From: Cryptomeria japonica
Lineage: Eukaryota > Streptophyta > Pinopsida > Cupressales > Cupressaceae
NCBI RefSeq assembly: GCF_030272615.1
Contig: NC_081405.1
Location: 606,179,677-606,243,676 of the forward strand
DNA length: 64,000 bases
Direction of reading: 5' to 3'
In this document: one piece after another, positions 1-9,758 of the stretch
Numbering within the stretch: position 1 is the first letter of the stretch
Layout of the letters: the number at the start of each line of letters is the position of its first letter
Made by a program: the position numbers and the translations under genes
Notes under the pieces: generated by a model
Told to the model about the DNA's origin: nothing
The model's database searches: none
The model's input: only the letters and a program-made list of their open reading frames with translations

Positions 1-317
1 AAATAGAGTCTCTAAAAAAATAGATCTCTTTCAAGTCTACAACTCTCAAACATGAATGGAAATGGAAACATGATGCTCTTTTTTATAGCATCATTACATA
101 ACAAGAACAAAATAGCCATCTGGCTTGACATCCTTGACTAAGTTAACTTTTACCTTTTTCAGCACCGGAGTCACCAACCTTTTGCATATGTAGTAGATAC
201 TTCTCAAAATTTTCTATTACTTGAACTACTTCATCATTCGTATTGTTTTCAACAATGGACAAGTTGAGTTCTTGAACTTAGCACGTGATATGTAGAGGTT
301 CTATATCCTACTCGGCT

Positions 318-1818
318 GGGGTAACATTTTTATCATATTCCTTCACCAAAGTTTGTAATTGCTCGATGCCACCTAAGATTTGTGGGGTTATATTTTGTGG
401 GATCAGACAACCTTTTGTTCCATATGTCTTTGAATTTAAATATCATCCCTTCTTCCCCTAAGGGTATTGCTTCTTCAATCAATCTTTCCAACAATATTTT
501 TATAAGTGTCACATTTTGTCCTTGACTCGCAATGGCCTCCCTTTCAATATTTTGTAACTTTGTTTGCCCCTCTTGTAGCCTCTCTTCTTGCGATGTGTTC
601 ACTGCTATCACATACCTCATTTCACTCATTTTATTCAATTTCATTATTCCACACTCAACAAGTTCTTCCACAGACATATCTTCTACACCTTGCAGTCTAA
701 TAGTTTCAATTTCCAATCACTTCTCCAGTTGCTCGCACCTATTTTGAGCCCCATTGATCCTTCTCAGCAACTTTGTCCAAGAAAAATTTCTGGTAACAAC
801 AACTTGCAATGAAGACTTATCTTGAGTCATCGTTTCATTTATCCACTCATCCACTAGTTCTGCCTTATGCTTCAATGTACTCATAGCATCTGCTTCCTCT
901 TTAGACATTAACACTAGATGTGATAGGATTTCTTGTGGAATTGATCCTGGTTAAATAATCCCCTAGACAAATTGTACCAATTGCTCTATTTGATTTTTCT
1001 ATTCTTTGATCTTTTTCTGGTCTCTCTACAATATATCCTTTTTGATAGCTATACCTTCTCTAGAATCCTGGCTCCTTTGAACCTTGAGGGTTTCCCTAAC
1101 TGAAATGTAGTAATAAGATAATCTTGGGCAGTTAACTATTCAGCTTCCTTACCTGCTATTGGCTCAACAATATCTAGATCTTTCTCTCCTTCAAAATTGA
1201 GATGAGTGGCATACCTAACCTTTTCCTTATTTCTTTTCTTTGCACTAGGAGCTTCTACTAACAAATTTCTGAAGTCTAAGGGCACTACCTCTATATTTTC
1301 TCTCGGCAATGTTTGCTACTGTAACCAATCGGGGATATTCCCACTTTTTGTACTTGCCAAAAATTTCCTTTTATGCAAGGTTTCTCTCCTTTCTTCCTGT
1401 TTTGGTTCCCTTCTCTGTTCATTCCTTTGATTTACTACACTCTTTGTGACTTTATTATTTTCCTTTTGATTATTATCCTTCAACTTTTCCTCCTCTTGGT
1501 GAGTATCTTCCTTTTCTAGATTCGACCCGTTGTCTGCTATCTCCATTGGTACCTCTTTTTGCTTAGCCTCCTGATTAGATACCTCTTGATTATATACCTC
1601 AGAATTTTTTCCTTTATCTAGTTGTAAATCTCCTGGTTCATCATGTTGTTGAAATTTTTGCATATCAATTTGTGGGGCTTCCTGCATTTCGATTTGCAGC
1701 CCTTCTCATATTTCAGAATCTAAAACTTGTTTTGTGTTTTTTTATTCCTTTTCTTCGGCAACTCGCATTTCATGGTTTCTTCACTCAAACACTTCTTTGT
1801 TGGCATTTTTGATGTTTA
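318..1818 (-). pseudogene. Downstream part of an unidentified charged, coiled-coil-like protein gene, cut by element D
   Basis: I do not recognise this family. Reading down the minus strand there are open stretches at 1687-1316 (Glu/Gln/Lys-rich, low complexity), 914-717 and 716-333 (helix-forming, many Glu/Leu/Lys, ending FGEGI). They are separated by stops and probably frameshifts. Upstream of 1687 the same frame stays Glu/Lys-rich to about 1818 with three stops, and it stops being readable where element D begins. The other side of D (7470-8392) also holds a minus-strand reading frame that ends in charged sequence, so the two pieces may be one gene split by the insertion. No zinc finger, catalytic motif or transmembrane segment is visible. 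It could equally be the extra ORF of an old retrotransposon; long charged ORFs of that kind are common in large plant genomes. A host function cannot be supported. Confidence 0.4.
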
Positions 1819-2972
1819 TGTTGTGATTTTCATTGATGGACACACACTTGCATTAAGATCCTCTTTATATGTATGAGTTAGAGCTCAACCAGTATCTGTT
1901 CAAACCGACATGTTGTATTCTAGTCTTTAGACTATTGGTGATTTTGTAGAATGTGTTTCCCGGTCTGAAGCGGCATGTCGACCCCAAGAGGTTCATAGAT
2001 CTCAAGCGGTACGAGGGAGCAAAGCGGCATAACAAATTCTTACCAGTCTTCATTTTTGTCATACCGGCAACCAGTATTTTGTATGAACCAGTAATACTCT
2101 GAGATGAGTTACCAATCGACATTTTGTGATGAGTTACCAATCCACCGATTGTTTGACGGTGCTGACACACTGATGGTGCTTTTTGTGTCATGTTACTAAG
2201 TATGTATAGATTCATTGAACCTAGGAAATTGTAATGTAATCCTATTGGACTGACAGGAAATCAAATTCCTTTAAAAGGACATCATGTCTAGGGTTTTAGG
2301 TTGTTGCTGAAAGGGTTTATGTTGTGCTAGGGTTTAAAGTGGTTGATGAGTTATTGTAAGAGTGATCTTATCTGAGAAGATCAAGTTGTAATTGAGTGAG
2401 AGATAGAGAAGACTGAAGTAATGCTGGAATGCATTAGCTGTGAGCTATACTAGATCTAACCAAGCAATCTGTGCTATTTGATAGATCACACACTTGTTGA
2501 TTACTCACCTCTTTGATAAGTCTGTACCCCTTAACTGGGTAGGCTCAGAGTAGCCTTTGTAAAATCCTCTAACAAGGTGGTTCACCTCTGTGAATCTAAA
2601 ATTCTCTAGCAAGGTAGTCCTTGATCGGACTTATCTCCTAACAGAGATTGAGATTCCTAATAGGATCTATTCTGGTGAAGAACATTGTAAGACCTTAACC
2701 GGTCTGACCTTAACCGATCTGGTTTCTATTCTGCAGATAGTGACTTGTGAGTTCCATCTCACCATGGTTTTTCCCATTTGGGTTTCCATGTCAAATATCT
2801 TGTGTTATGGTTGTATTGCTTTTGTGGGTGAACACTTTATTTGCATTTTGGTTTGCATGTGTGACAACTGGTTTGTCTGTTAAACTGTTTTACCAGTTTA
2901 TCTTTAGACTGCTTAAGTGTTTTAGTGCAGTGTTTTTTGGCATACTAATTCACCCCCTCTTAGTATTCATCA
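1819..2972 (+). repeat. 5' LTR of element D
   Basis: Begins TGTTGTGATTTTC, typical of plant copia LTR starts, and ends TTCATCA two bases before the primer site. Near its end lies a C-rich-loop hairpin (2942-2966). A TATA-like TTTAAAAGG occurs around 2271. The left edge is inferred from the TG start and family resemblance because there is no second LTR to compare. Confidence 0.55.
2942..2966 (+). promoter_or_regulatory. U5 hairpin with C-rich loop, element D
   Basis: ATACTAA (2942-2948) pairs perfectly with TTAGTAT (2960-2966) around an 11-base loop TTCACCCCCTC. It ends six bases before the LTR end and eight bases before the primer site. The same loop with a different outer stem occurs in all four LTRs of Copia-1 and Copia-2. 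Confidence 0.6.
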
Positions 2973-2974
2973 AT

Positions 2975-2986
2975 TGGTATCAGAGC
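2975..2986 (+). other. Primer-binding site (initiator Met-tRNA type)
   Basis: TGGTATCAGAGC, the standard primer site of plant copia elements, complementary to the 3' end of initiator Met-tRNA. It sets the strand of element D and fixes the LTR end at 2972. Confidence 0.85.
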
Positions 2987-3022
2987 CTACCTTTCTATAA
3001 GTTTAACCACTTAGAAAGAGAC

Positions 3023-4301
3023 ATGGGGGAATACACCTTGAGGGAACTTACTCAATGACTCACTTAGTCTGAGCAAGCCTATGATGATCTTATGGTCAAA
3101 TACAAGGCATCTCAAGCAAAAAAGGAGAGAACATGCAGAAAAGCTGATGGAGCTATCTAAAAATAGTTCTGCAGATGAAGCAAACATGGAAGCCATGATA
3201 GCAGAAGTAAATAAGTTGAATGAATCAAACTCCAACCTGAGAAAGGAGCTGGAAGGACTGACTATCTAGATTAGTCAAGAGCTTGAGAACCGGAGGAAAG
3301 CTGAAGATCTGGTGAAGGACAGAGATCGTGAGATCTCCAAGTTGAAACAAGAGATTAGTGCACTGACTGCTCACCTTCATGAGAGTAGAATGGAAAAACA
3401 AGGAGTACAAGGTGAACTCAACATAGCCATCTTTGAAAATGCAAGCCTAATGGAGACAAATACTGCTATTTCCAAAGAACTCTCTGAGTCAAAGGAAATA
3501 CTTGCTAAGTTCAACAAAAGTACTGTCAAGCTAGAGCAAAAGCTTGAGTCGGATAAACTAGCAAAGAATACCAATGGACTTGGTTTCTCTGGACATGAGG
3601 AAGGAGAATCCTTAGGAACAAATGTTGAAGCATCAAATAAGCAACCGACATTCAAAAGAAAAGGTAAGCAAAAATTCAAACCTATTTGCTTTAATTGTCT
3701 TAAAGAAGGACACATTGCCAATGTATGTAGGAGCAAAGCCTACAATAATTTTCCTTACTTTATTAACAATACACCTAGATCCAATAAGTTCAATGGTCAT
3801 TGTTATGCATGCAACAAGTTTGGGCATAGAGCATTTGAATGCATTTCTATGATGAATAACACTAGAAGATATCCTCAAAGGACCCAAGGAGTTGGTCCTG
3901 AACCTTTTGTGAACTGGAACCACAACTGGTTTGATGTCTTCAATCATCAGCCAAGAAGCGGTGGCCATCAAGTGGCAACCAGATGGAGAGAAAATTGTAT
4001 GATTTGTCATGGTCATGGTCACACTACTGCAACATGCAGAAGGAAGAATGGAAACATGAACAATGGACCTTGGAGAGCACCTGGATTGGTTTGCTATCAC
4101 TGCAACAAATCGTGTCACATTGCAAGATTCTACAGAAGCAGAAAGAGTATATCTGATGATATACCGATCACTCCAGAAGGAGAAATTGATGTTGAAACAG
4201 TTCAAGTGGACATGAACAAAACCTGGAGGAAGAAACCAACAATGTTGGAAGAGGAACTGGTTTCTGCACCTAGTGTGAAAATATCAGAACCGACAAACTA
4301 A
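3023..4301 (+). pseudogene. Gag-like nucleocapsid protein with coiled coil and four zinc knuckles (element D)
   Basis: Gag packages the element RNA. An ATG at 3023 lies 36 bases after the primer site; the first 290 bases carry stops and a frameshift near 3080-3110. The open part, 3312-4301 (329 codons), starts with a coiled coil (about residues 1-85, heptad-like Leu/Ile with Lys/Glu) and then has CCHC knuckles at residues 126-139, 164-177 and 229-242, plus a fourth at 261-274 whose last Cys is Tyr. Four knuckles is unusual; most plant copia Gags have one or two. The usual N-terminal copia Gag (UBN2-type) domain is absent, so this is either a truncated Gag or a specialised RNA-binding ORF. The stop after LEGLTI near 3268 is TAG. 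No protease follows, so if made, it was not processed by its own element. Confidence 0.65.
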
Positions 4302-4749
4302 GCTTCAAAAGGCTTAGGGGGAGCAAACGATGAAATGTTTTTGAACCCCCAGTTTACATCGGTAAAAGACCTTAACCGGTATGTGATACCTGTCGCTTGG
4401 CAGAAGACCAGAAACAGTAAAAAGGCAAATTAGGGTTTACGCCCTAATAGAGGAGCATTAATGGCGGTAGGTGAGAGACATGTATAAAAGCATTTTTCAA
4501 AACATTTATCACTATTTGTTTTTGAGCGAAGAAATTTTTTTCAAAGAGTAGAGTGAAGAAAAGGCGATTTGAGCTAAGATTTCAAGAAATTGACAAATCA
4601 CGAAGGAGATTCAAATTCAAACTGCAAACGGTCAAGTGGAGAACACAAAGTGGTGATTCAACAACTGATGGAGTGTGGAGTGAAGGAGAATAAGAAAGCC
4701 CTAAATTCACATTTTAAAGGTATTTCTCAAGTTCTTAAAATATTCTACA
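4302..4749 (+). promoter_or_regulatory. Intergenic segment with polypurine-like motif and a TATA box, leader of the second ORF
   Basis: Just after gag, TTAGGGGGAGC (4312-4322) matches the polypurine tracts that normally precede copia 3' LTRs, yet no LTR follows. About 160 bases on, TATAAAA (4483-4489) sits in otherwise AT-poor sequence, followed by an A/T-rich leader and the ATG at 4750. The spacing (about 265 bases from TATA to ATG) fits a separate promoter for the downstream ORF. Activity is inference. Confidence 0.45.
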
Positions 4750-7462
4750 ATGGCTTCGGCATCTCATACTAGTTCTAGTGCATCCATTGAGTCTGAAAGT
4801 TTCATTCAAAGGAAGTCGAAGTATAATGCCCTATCACAAGTTCTGGCTAGAGTGATAGTAGAAGAGGGAATTTCTGACTATATTGATTGCAAGATTAAAA
4901 ACCTAGGGTCTCTAGCCATCCACTCCCAACTAGGTCTGTTTTGTGGAAAGGATAAGAAAATCAAACTGGAATATAGTATCTTAGAGAAGAAGAAACTCCA
5001 TAATGTTGTATACTTTCTGGAAGACTTTACAGAGGATCATATTAGGATCATTTTGAGCAGAGTCCATGGTGACAAGATGTACCTGGAGAGGATGCATGAT
5101 ATCATGCCATAGGCAATTCATGTAGTCACTGGTTTCTGCAACAAAAGGAAGTGCCAACCCTAAGGACAATAAGCAAAATGAAAATGTCAAGGCTCACCAG
5201 TTCAGTGAGCGATTCACGAGGCATGACAGTCAACTCCATCAAGGATGATCTGGTTAAGTATGCCTGCATGGTGATTGGCTACCAAACATTCTCTACCAGT
5301 AGAATTAACTCTGTATCTGCTGCAGCGGTAAATGCCGCTTACCAGATGATTAAAGAGGATGCATCATTTGACCTGTGCATCGGTATGCAGAGGCAACTCC
5401 TGTCTAATCTGAAGTCGATCAAATAGGATAATGCACTGAGATTCAAGTTCGGACAACTATTGGTTGGGTTGTTCTTCTATTTCCAAGGCTACTTTCCTGG
5501 AGTAGGAGATGTCTAGTGGTCTCCTAACTAACTGGTAATCAAGCAGATCAAGGAAAGCATTCAAGCAATCGGAACCAGTTACCCTGATGTGTTGAACAAG
5601 TATTTTGATGAGTTCAGACAGAAAATGAGTCAAAGGATGAGGATCTCAGGTGACATCATTAAGAAATATGAAGATGACATCTGTTTCACCATCCAGGTGG
5701 ACAAATGCTTAATGGAGGCTGTTGAGCCTAGAATGGAAGAAGTGGAGCCAATGGGCTATGAGGTGATGTACGATATGCTGGAAGGGTATGCCTCAACCCT
5801 TATTGCCTCACCTCTTGATCCTAAGGCAAAGAGGACCGAAACCTATCTGGAAAGGATTGCACTGGTCGAGGAACCCTCTGTTAAGAAAGGAAAAGAACCG
5901 ACAACAAAGAAGGCAAAGGCAATGCCTGCAACATTAGCACCGGCTACTACTGTAACTCCAAGAGTGACCAAGCAGTCACCTGCAAAGAAGAAACTAGAAG
6001 TGGCACTGACAAAAGTCTTTAAAAGAAAAAGGAAGACTAAGTCAAATGAACCGGACTCTGAAGAGACTGAGTTTGAGGAGATGCCAAAGAAGGCTAGACA
6101 GACAAAGAAGATGAAGAAGAATGAACCGACAGTGTCTGCACTGGTAAATATTGATATCTCCTAATATAAACCTTTGACACATTGTCAAAGAACAGTAAAG
6201 AATATTAGGAGAAAATTACTTCATGATTTAGTAGATTATTATGATGATTTTAGTGATGAGGAGAAAGAAGAAGTACTACAGGAGATTATTATTTATTTGT
6301 GTAAGAATGACCAGTCACCATCAGAGATTAAATCTTAGACACCAGATTCCTTATATAAGGCATTAGATAATAAATGGTGCATTTCCATAGAAAAAGAATA
6401 GGAGATTAGGGAGAAAGTCTTTGCATAGTACTTTCCCAACCTCTCAAACTCAAAATTATTTGATGTTTTGGACCAAAATAAAGGACTCTTCTTCACAAGG
6501 AGAAGAAGACTTTGGTTGTTAGAGGGAAGAGTTGATGATGTTGAAAAAGATACTCATCAACATATGGATCATGCTATCCATGCTCACAAAGCACGTATGG
6601 CCAACCTGCAAGCGGAAAAAGAACCGGTTATATCTAAACCGGATGAAGTTTTTGATGAAGAAGGAAACCCGGTTGAAGAACCAATTGACACTATTGATGT
6701 CGATTCCCTAGACATAGAAAATGTCACTCAGAACATACATTCTGAGGGAACAAGATAGGTGCAATAGGCTAAACAGGGCAGTGAGCAAGTTGAGGATAGA
6801 CAGGAAGTGACTGAGGAATAGGCAAAGAAGAAGAAGAGGGATGAAGATGAGAGAAAGTGGAAAGAGGAAGAGAAGAGAAAAGAGGAAGAAGAGAAAAGAA
6901 AAGATGAAGAGAAAAAGAAGCAAGAAGATGAGAGGAAAAAGAAAGAAGAAGAGGATAAGGAAGAAAAGAAGAAGAAGGAAGAAGAAAAGAAGAAGAAGGA
7001 AGAGGAAGATAAAGAAAAGGAAAAGCGAAAGGAAGAAGAAAAGAAGAAGAAGGAAGAGGAAGAGAAAGAAGAGGAAGAGAAAGAAGAGGAGAAGAGGAAG
7101 GAAGCTGAGAGGAAAAAGAAAGAAGAAGAAGACAAGGAACAAGAAAAGAAGAAGGAAGCAGAGAAAAAGAAGAAGGAAGAAGAAGACAAGGCAATAGAGA
7201 AAAGCAAAGTGGAGAAAAAGAAAGCGGAAGAGGACAAGGCAGCGGAAGCGGTGAAGAGCACACAGATGGAGACTCTGAAGGCAACCGGGAGTCAAGCCAA
7301 ACTGGCTGATATCACTAGTCCTATCGATCTCCAGTTTGCAAGTGAATCAGAGCTAATGCAGAGCATCAAGATTTCTCAAGAGCGCCTTGAAATCATTTGA
7401 AGGAAAAAGGAGCAAGATATAATTCAAGCGGTTGTAGACACCCTTACCAGTTTGATCCTCGG
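4750..7462 (+). pseudogene. Unidentified long ORF of about 900 codons with Ser-rich start, conserved-looking core and Lys/Glu-rich helix
   Basis: I do not recognise the family. The chosen start is ATG 4750 (MASASHTSSSASIESES), downstream of a TATA box. Codons run to TAG 5110; a one-base shift near 5140-5150 moves to the frame used to 7400 and beyond. Core segments are a mixed alpha-type region (4750-5600) with a motif around AIHVVTGF, a basic Lys/Pro/Thr segment (5880-6130), a Gln/Glu segment (6468-6758) and about 130 residues that are almost wholly Lys/Glu/Arg (6823-7215), which should form a single charged alpha helix. Within the later frame the stops are TAG at 5424, 5514, 6336, 6399, 6426, 6756, 6765 and 6819, TAA at 5529 and 6162, and TGA at 7398. 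Position after gag recalls Sirevirus envelope-like ORFs, but no signal peptide or membrane span is visible. Confidence 0.5.
6823..7215 (+). repeat. Purine-rich GAA/AAG/GAG low-complexity tract
   Basis: Almost entirely A and G on the plus strand, with an uninterrupted 78-base purine run at 7027-7104. It encodes the Lys/Glu helix of the second ORF of element D and could form triplex (H-) DNA. All-frame open reading on both strands here is a composition artefact. Confidence 0.8.
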
Positions 7463-7660
7463 TACTAATCTTCCCAACACTGGATCATCACTAGCAATCT
7501 TCCCAACCCACAAAAGCAATACAACCATTCCTCTCTTGAGGTTTTCAAGATATAATAAAGTGTTTGATCCCCAGTACCAATCTTCCCAACACTTTAGCAA
7601 TTTTGACAACATTCTTCCTTGCTTTTAGGCATACCATTCCTCTCTTGAGGTTTTCTCACA
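7463..7660. repeat. Imperfect 110-bp direct duplication at the right edge of element D
   Basis: CCATTCCTCTCTTGAGGTTT occurs at 7524 and again at 7634. The preceding AATCTTCCCAACAC also recurs at about 110-bp spacing. The copies have diverged. This lies where D gives way to the minus-strand gene remnant and may mark a rearranged junction. Confidence 0.5.
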
Positions 7661-8392
7661 CACTGCTCTAGCATCATTGAATTTGGCTTCAGCTTGTTCT
7701 CTAGTCTTGTTAATCAGAGTTGTAGGTATAGGAATCCCCAACAATTATTTAACCAGTTCATGCACTTCAACTGCTATAGGAAACCTTGTGGCATGTACTA
7801 GCCTGCTCTTTCCCAAGTTCTTCATTTCATTAGTGAAAATAGGCTCTTGTATTCTATCAATCAAATTCCCCAGATTGCAGTCGCCTAAATGGGTATCTAT
7901 ATAGAAAAGCAATTTGGGTATCACTTGTGTGAATTTCAATTCGAACTCCCACCTAAAATCAACTTTTCGAGTACCCATGTCTTTTGCTTCTATGATCCCT
8001 AATAAAATCTTGTAATTACTACTATGTGTGCTACAAATTCACTTAGAATAAACAAAGAAATTTTAAATAACTTTCTTGTACCTGAATTATCATAATGTTT
8101 GAGTTCTGGGTACTCACCTGTGTCACTGTTAGAATCACCTTCTAGTGCAAAATAAGGTACAAGGTGGGATATATTGAGCGCCTTCATGTAATCCCAGTTG
8201 TAATTCCCCTTACTACTTTCCTTGCTTTCTTATTCAACTTTACCGTTGCATACTTTTCGCAAGAAAGCCCTACATAAATCAGTTGCAGCTAAATAGAGAT
8301 TTTTACTCTAGTGTTATAATAGAAAGAACCTCAAATTATGGGTAGTGGTTTTGAACAACAAATCCATTAGTATTTTTGAAGTCCCTTGTACG
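7470..8392 (-). pseudogene. Upstream part of the unidentified minus-strand gene, with one probable intron
   Basis: Reading from about 8392 downward there is coding-like sequence (MDLLFKTTTHN..., then ...AATDLCRAFLRKVCNGKVE) with stops, on to HYDNSG at 8083. At 8081-7999 lies an 83-base AT-rich segment bounded by CAG|GTAC and TTATTAG|GG. Removing it joins the frame exactly into IIEAKDMGTRKVDFRWEFEL and on through 7745, where one stop precedes LLGIPIPTTLINKTREQ and a charged stretch. The consensus splice sites and preserved phase argue for a real spliced gene. No known domain is recognised. Its charged end suggests continuation into the 1-1818 remnant. Stops show it is dead here. It may be an extra ORF of an older mobile element. 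Confidence 0.4.
7999..8081 (-). other. Probable spliceosomal intron
   Basis: GT-AG segment of 83 bases, T-rich in the sense direction, flanked by CAG| and |GG. The reading frame is kept across it (phase 1) and the unspliced frame has a stop. Confidence 0.45.
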
Positions 8393-8983
8393 ATGTTGTT
8401 AGGATGTAGCTTCCTTAGTGATATGGATGCATGTCCCTTTTTCTTCTTCAAAATCCTCATTTACTTTGATTTATGATCATCATTTTGTAGACTTCAGGCC
8501 AATTTGTCACAAGTTATGTTAATATCCCATATTTTTCATTTTCTTAAATCTCTTGCTCCTTGCTAAATAGGTCCCTTAGCAAATTTCAATCTCTCAATTA
8601 GTCATACTTTGTGAACCACCTTTCCATTTCTCCCACGAGTCCACATTATTAAGCCTCTGCATTATTAATCTACTTCACCCTTTTACGATGATAGGTCTAT
8701 ACTTCTTTAACCATGGTTTGCCTATGCAACGATAACATTGAAAAACTTCTCTTTTCGCTCAACATGACACAACTCCATTTTGCGGGTTTCGGGTGATTTT
8801 GTGATTCGATGTTTTGGCACCCATAAGATTTGTTAAAACAAACATCATTTCTTCTCATAGCCCATGATTTATTTGACTTTTTCATTTGCTCACCTCTTGA
8901 GTCTTTGAACTTTACTTCACAAAATTTTAAGTGGGTCCCCATTTTATGATAGCAATGGGGTGTGTTGTGTATGAATACAACAT
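8393..8983. other. Left flank of element C, no gene seen
   Basis: AT-rich, with short random open frames only. I see no repeat pairing, conserved motif or coding signal. Confidence 0.5.
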
Positions 8984-9758
8984 TAACAATCTTAAACCCA
9001 TCAGATAGGTGCATACACTTATTTTTATTCTTATAGTTGTTACTCATTTCTTCGCAAATTTTTTACCATTGCCCCAATTATTATGCGAGCATGCGAGGCA
9101 AAGTGTTATAACCTTAAGTGTTACCCATGACCCCGCATGAAAAGTTAATTTTTTGCTAAATTCTTGTGGGAATGCGGGGAGTGAAGTGTTTTCTCCCACA
9201 TCCCACAAGATAAATAGTGGGACCCAATATGAAATGTTGGTGTGTGTGGAGCAAAGAGATATAGGAATGTATTACCCACGCCCGTGCAAGTTAATCAGTG
9301 AGGCTTTATTTTGACTGCAGGCATGTGGGGATAAAGAAGGTTGACATAGGGAGGTCCCCACATGATGATTTAGTGCATATGTGGACTAAGAAAGAATTCG
9401 ATCTTGGATTCTATGGCAAATATGAAGCATCCATTTGAATTGAGAGTGATATCAATGGCCTAGGTTTAAAAGGAAAAGTGAAATACGATTAGGCACCAAA
9501 TGAAATCTAATGCATGCCAATTTAATGCACAAAAGAATTGAGCTCTAAAGAAGGAATGAGTTTTAATACCGAGAGTTGATAAAATTATTTTATTGCATCC
9601 TGAAGCTGAAGACTGACGAGGAGTTATCAACTTGCAAAGGGTTTCAATGATCAGCAATGAGCTAGGACCATTAGCTCTACAACTTAAGTCTTGAGAGTAT
9701 CTTAGTAAATCTTTAGTAGCCCAAGAATACTGGCACAAGAAGTTTGAAGACTAGTGTG

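Larger units (their letters stand above)
1819..7465 (+). mobile_element. Element D: copia-type LTR element lacking pol, with gag plus a second ORF; no right LTR seen
   Basis: The order is LTR (1819-2972), Met-tRNA-type primer site (2975-2986), zinc-knuckle gag (3023-4301), a polypurine-tract-like motif (4312-4322), a TATA box (4483-4489) and a long second ORF (4750-7462). No protease, integrase, RT or RNase H is recognisable anywhere, so the element cannot have been autonomous. The LTR-gag-extra ORF arrangement resembles gag-only non-autonomous elements, and it also resembles Sirevirus-type copia elements, which carry an envelope-like ORF after pol. I find no second copy of the LTR to the right, so the 3' end was deleted or has drifted too far to see; the end coordinate is where plus-strand coding character fades. 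The base of insertion is minus-strand coding-like sequence present on both sides. Confidence 0.6.

Noticed and set aside
3633-4205. 190-codon minus-strand frame
   Set aside because: Shadow of the zinc-knuckle gag on the plus strand; Cys/His periodicity belongs to the plus frame.
6708-7295. Long Leu/Phe/Ser-rich open frames on the minus strand
   Set aside because: They are the complement of the purine tract, open in several frames through composition only.
8697-9047. 116-codon minus-strand frame
   Set aside because: It crosses the left edge of the element C LTR and has no counterpart in the right LTR.
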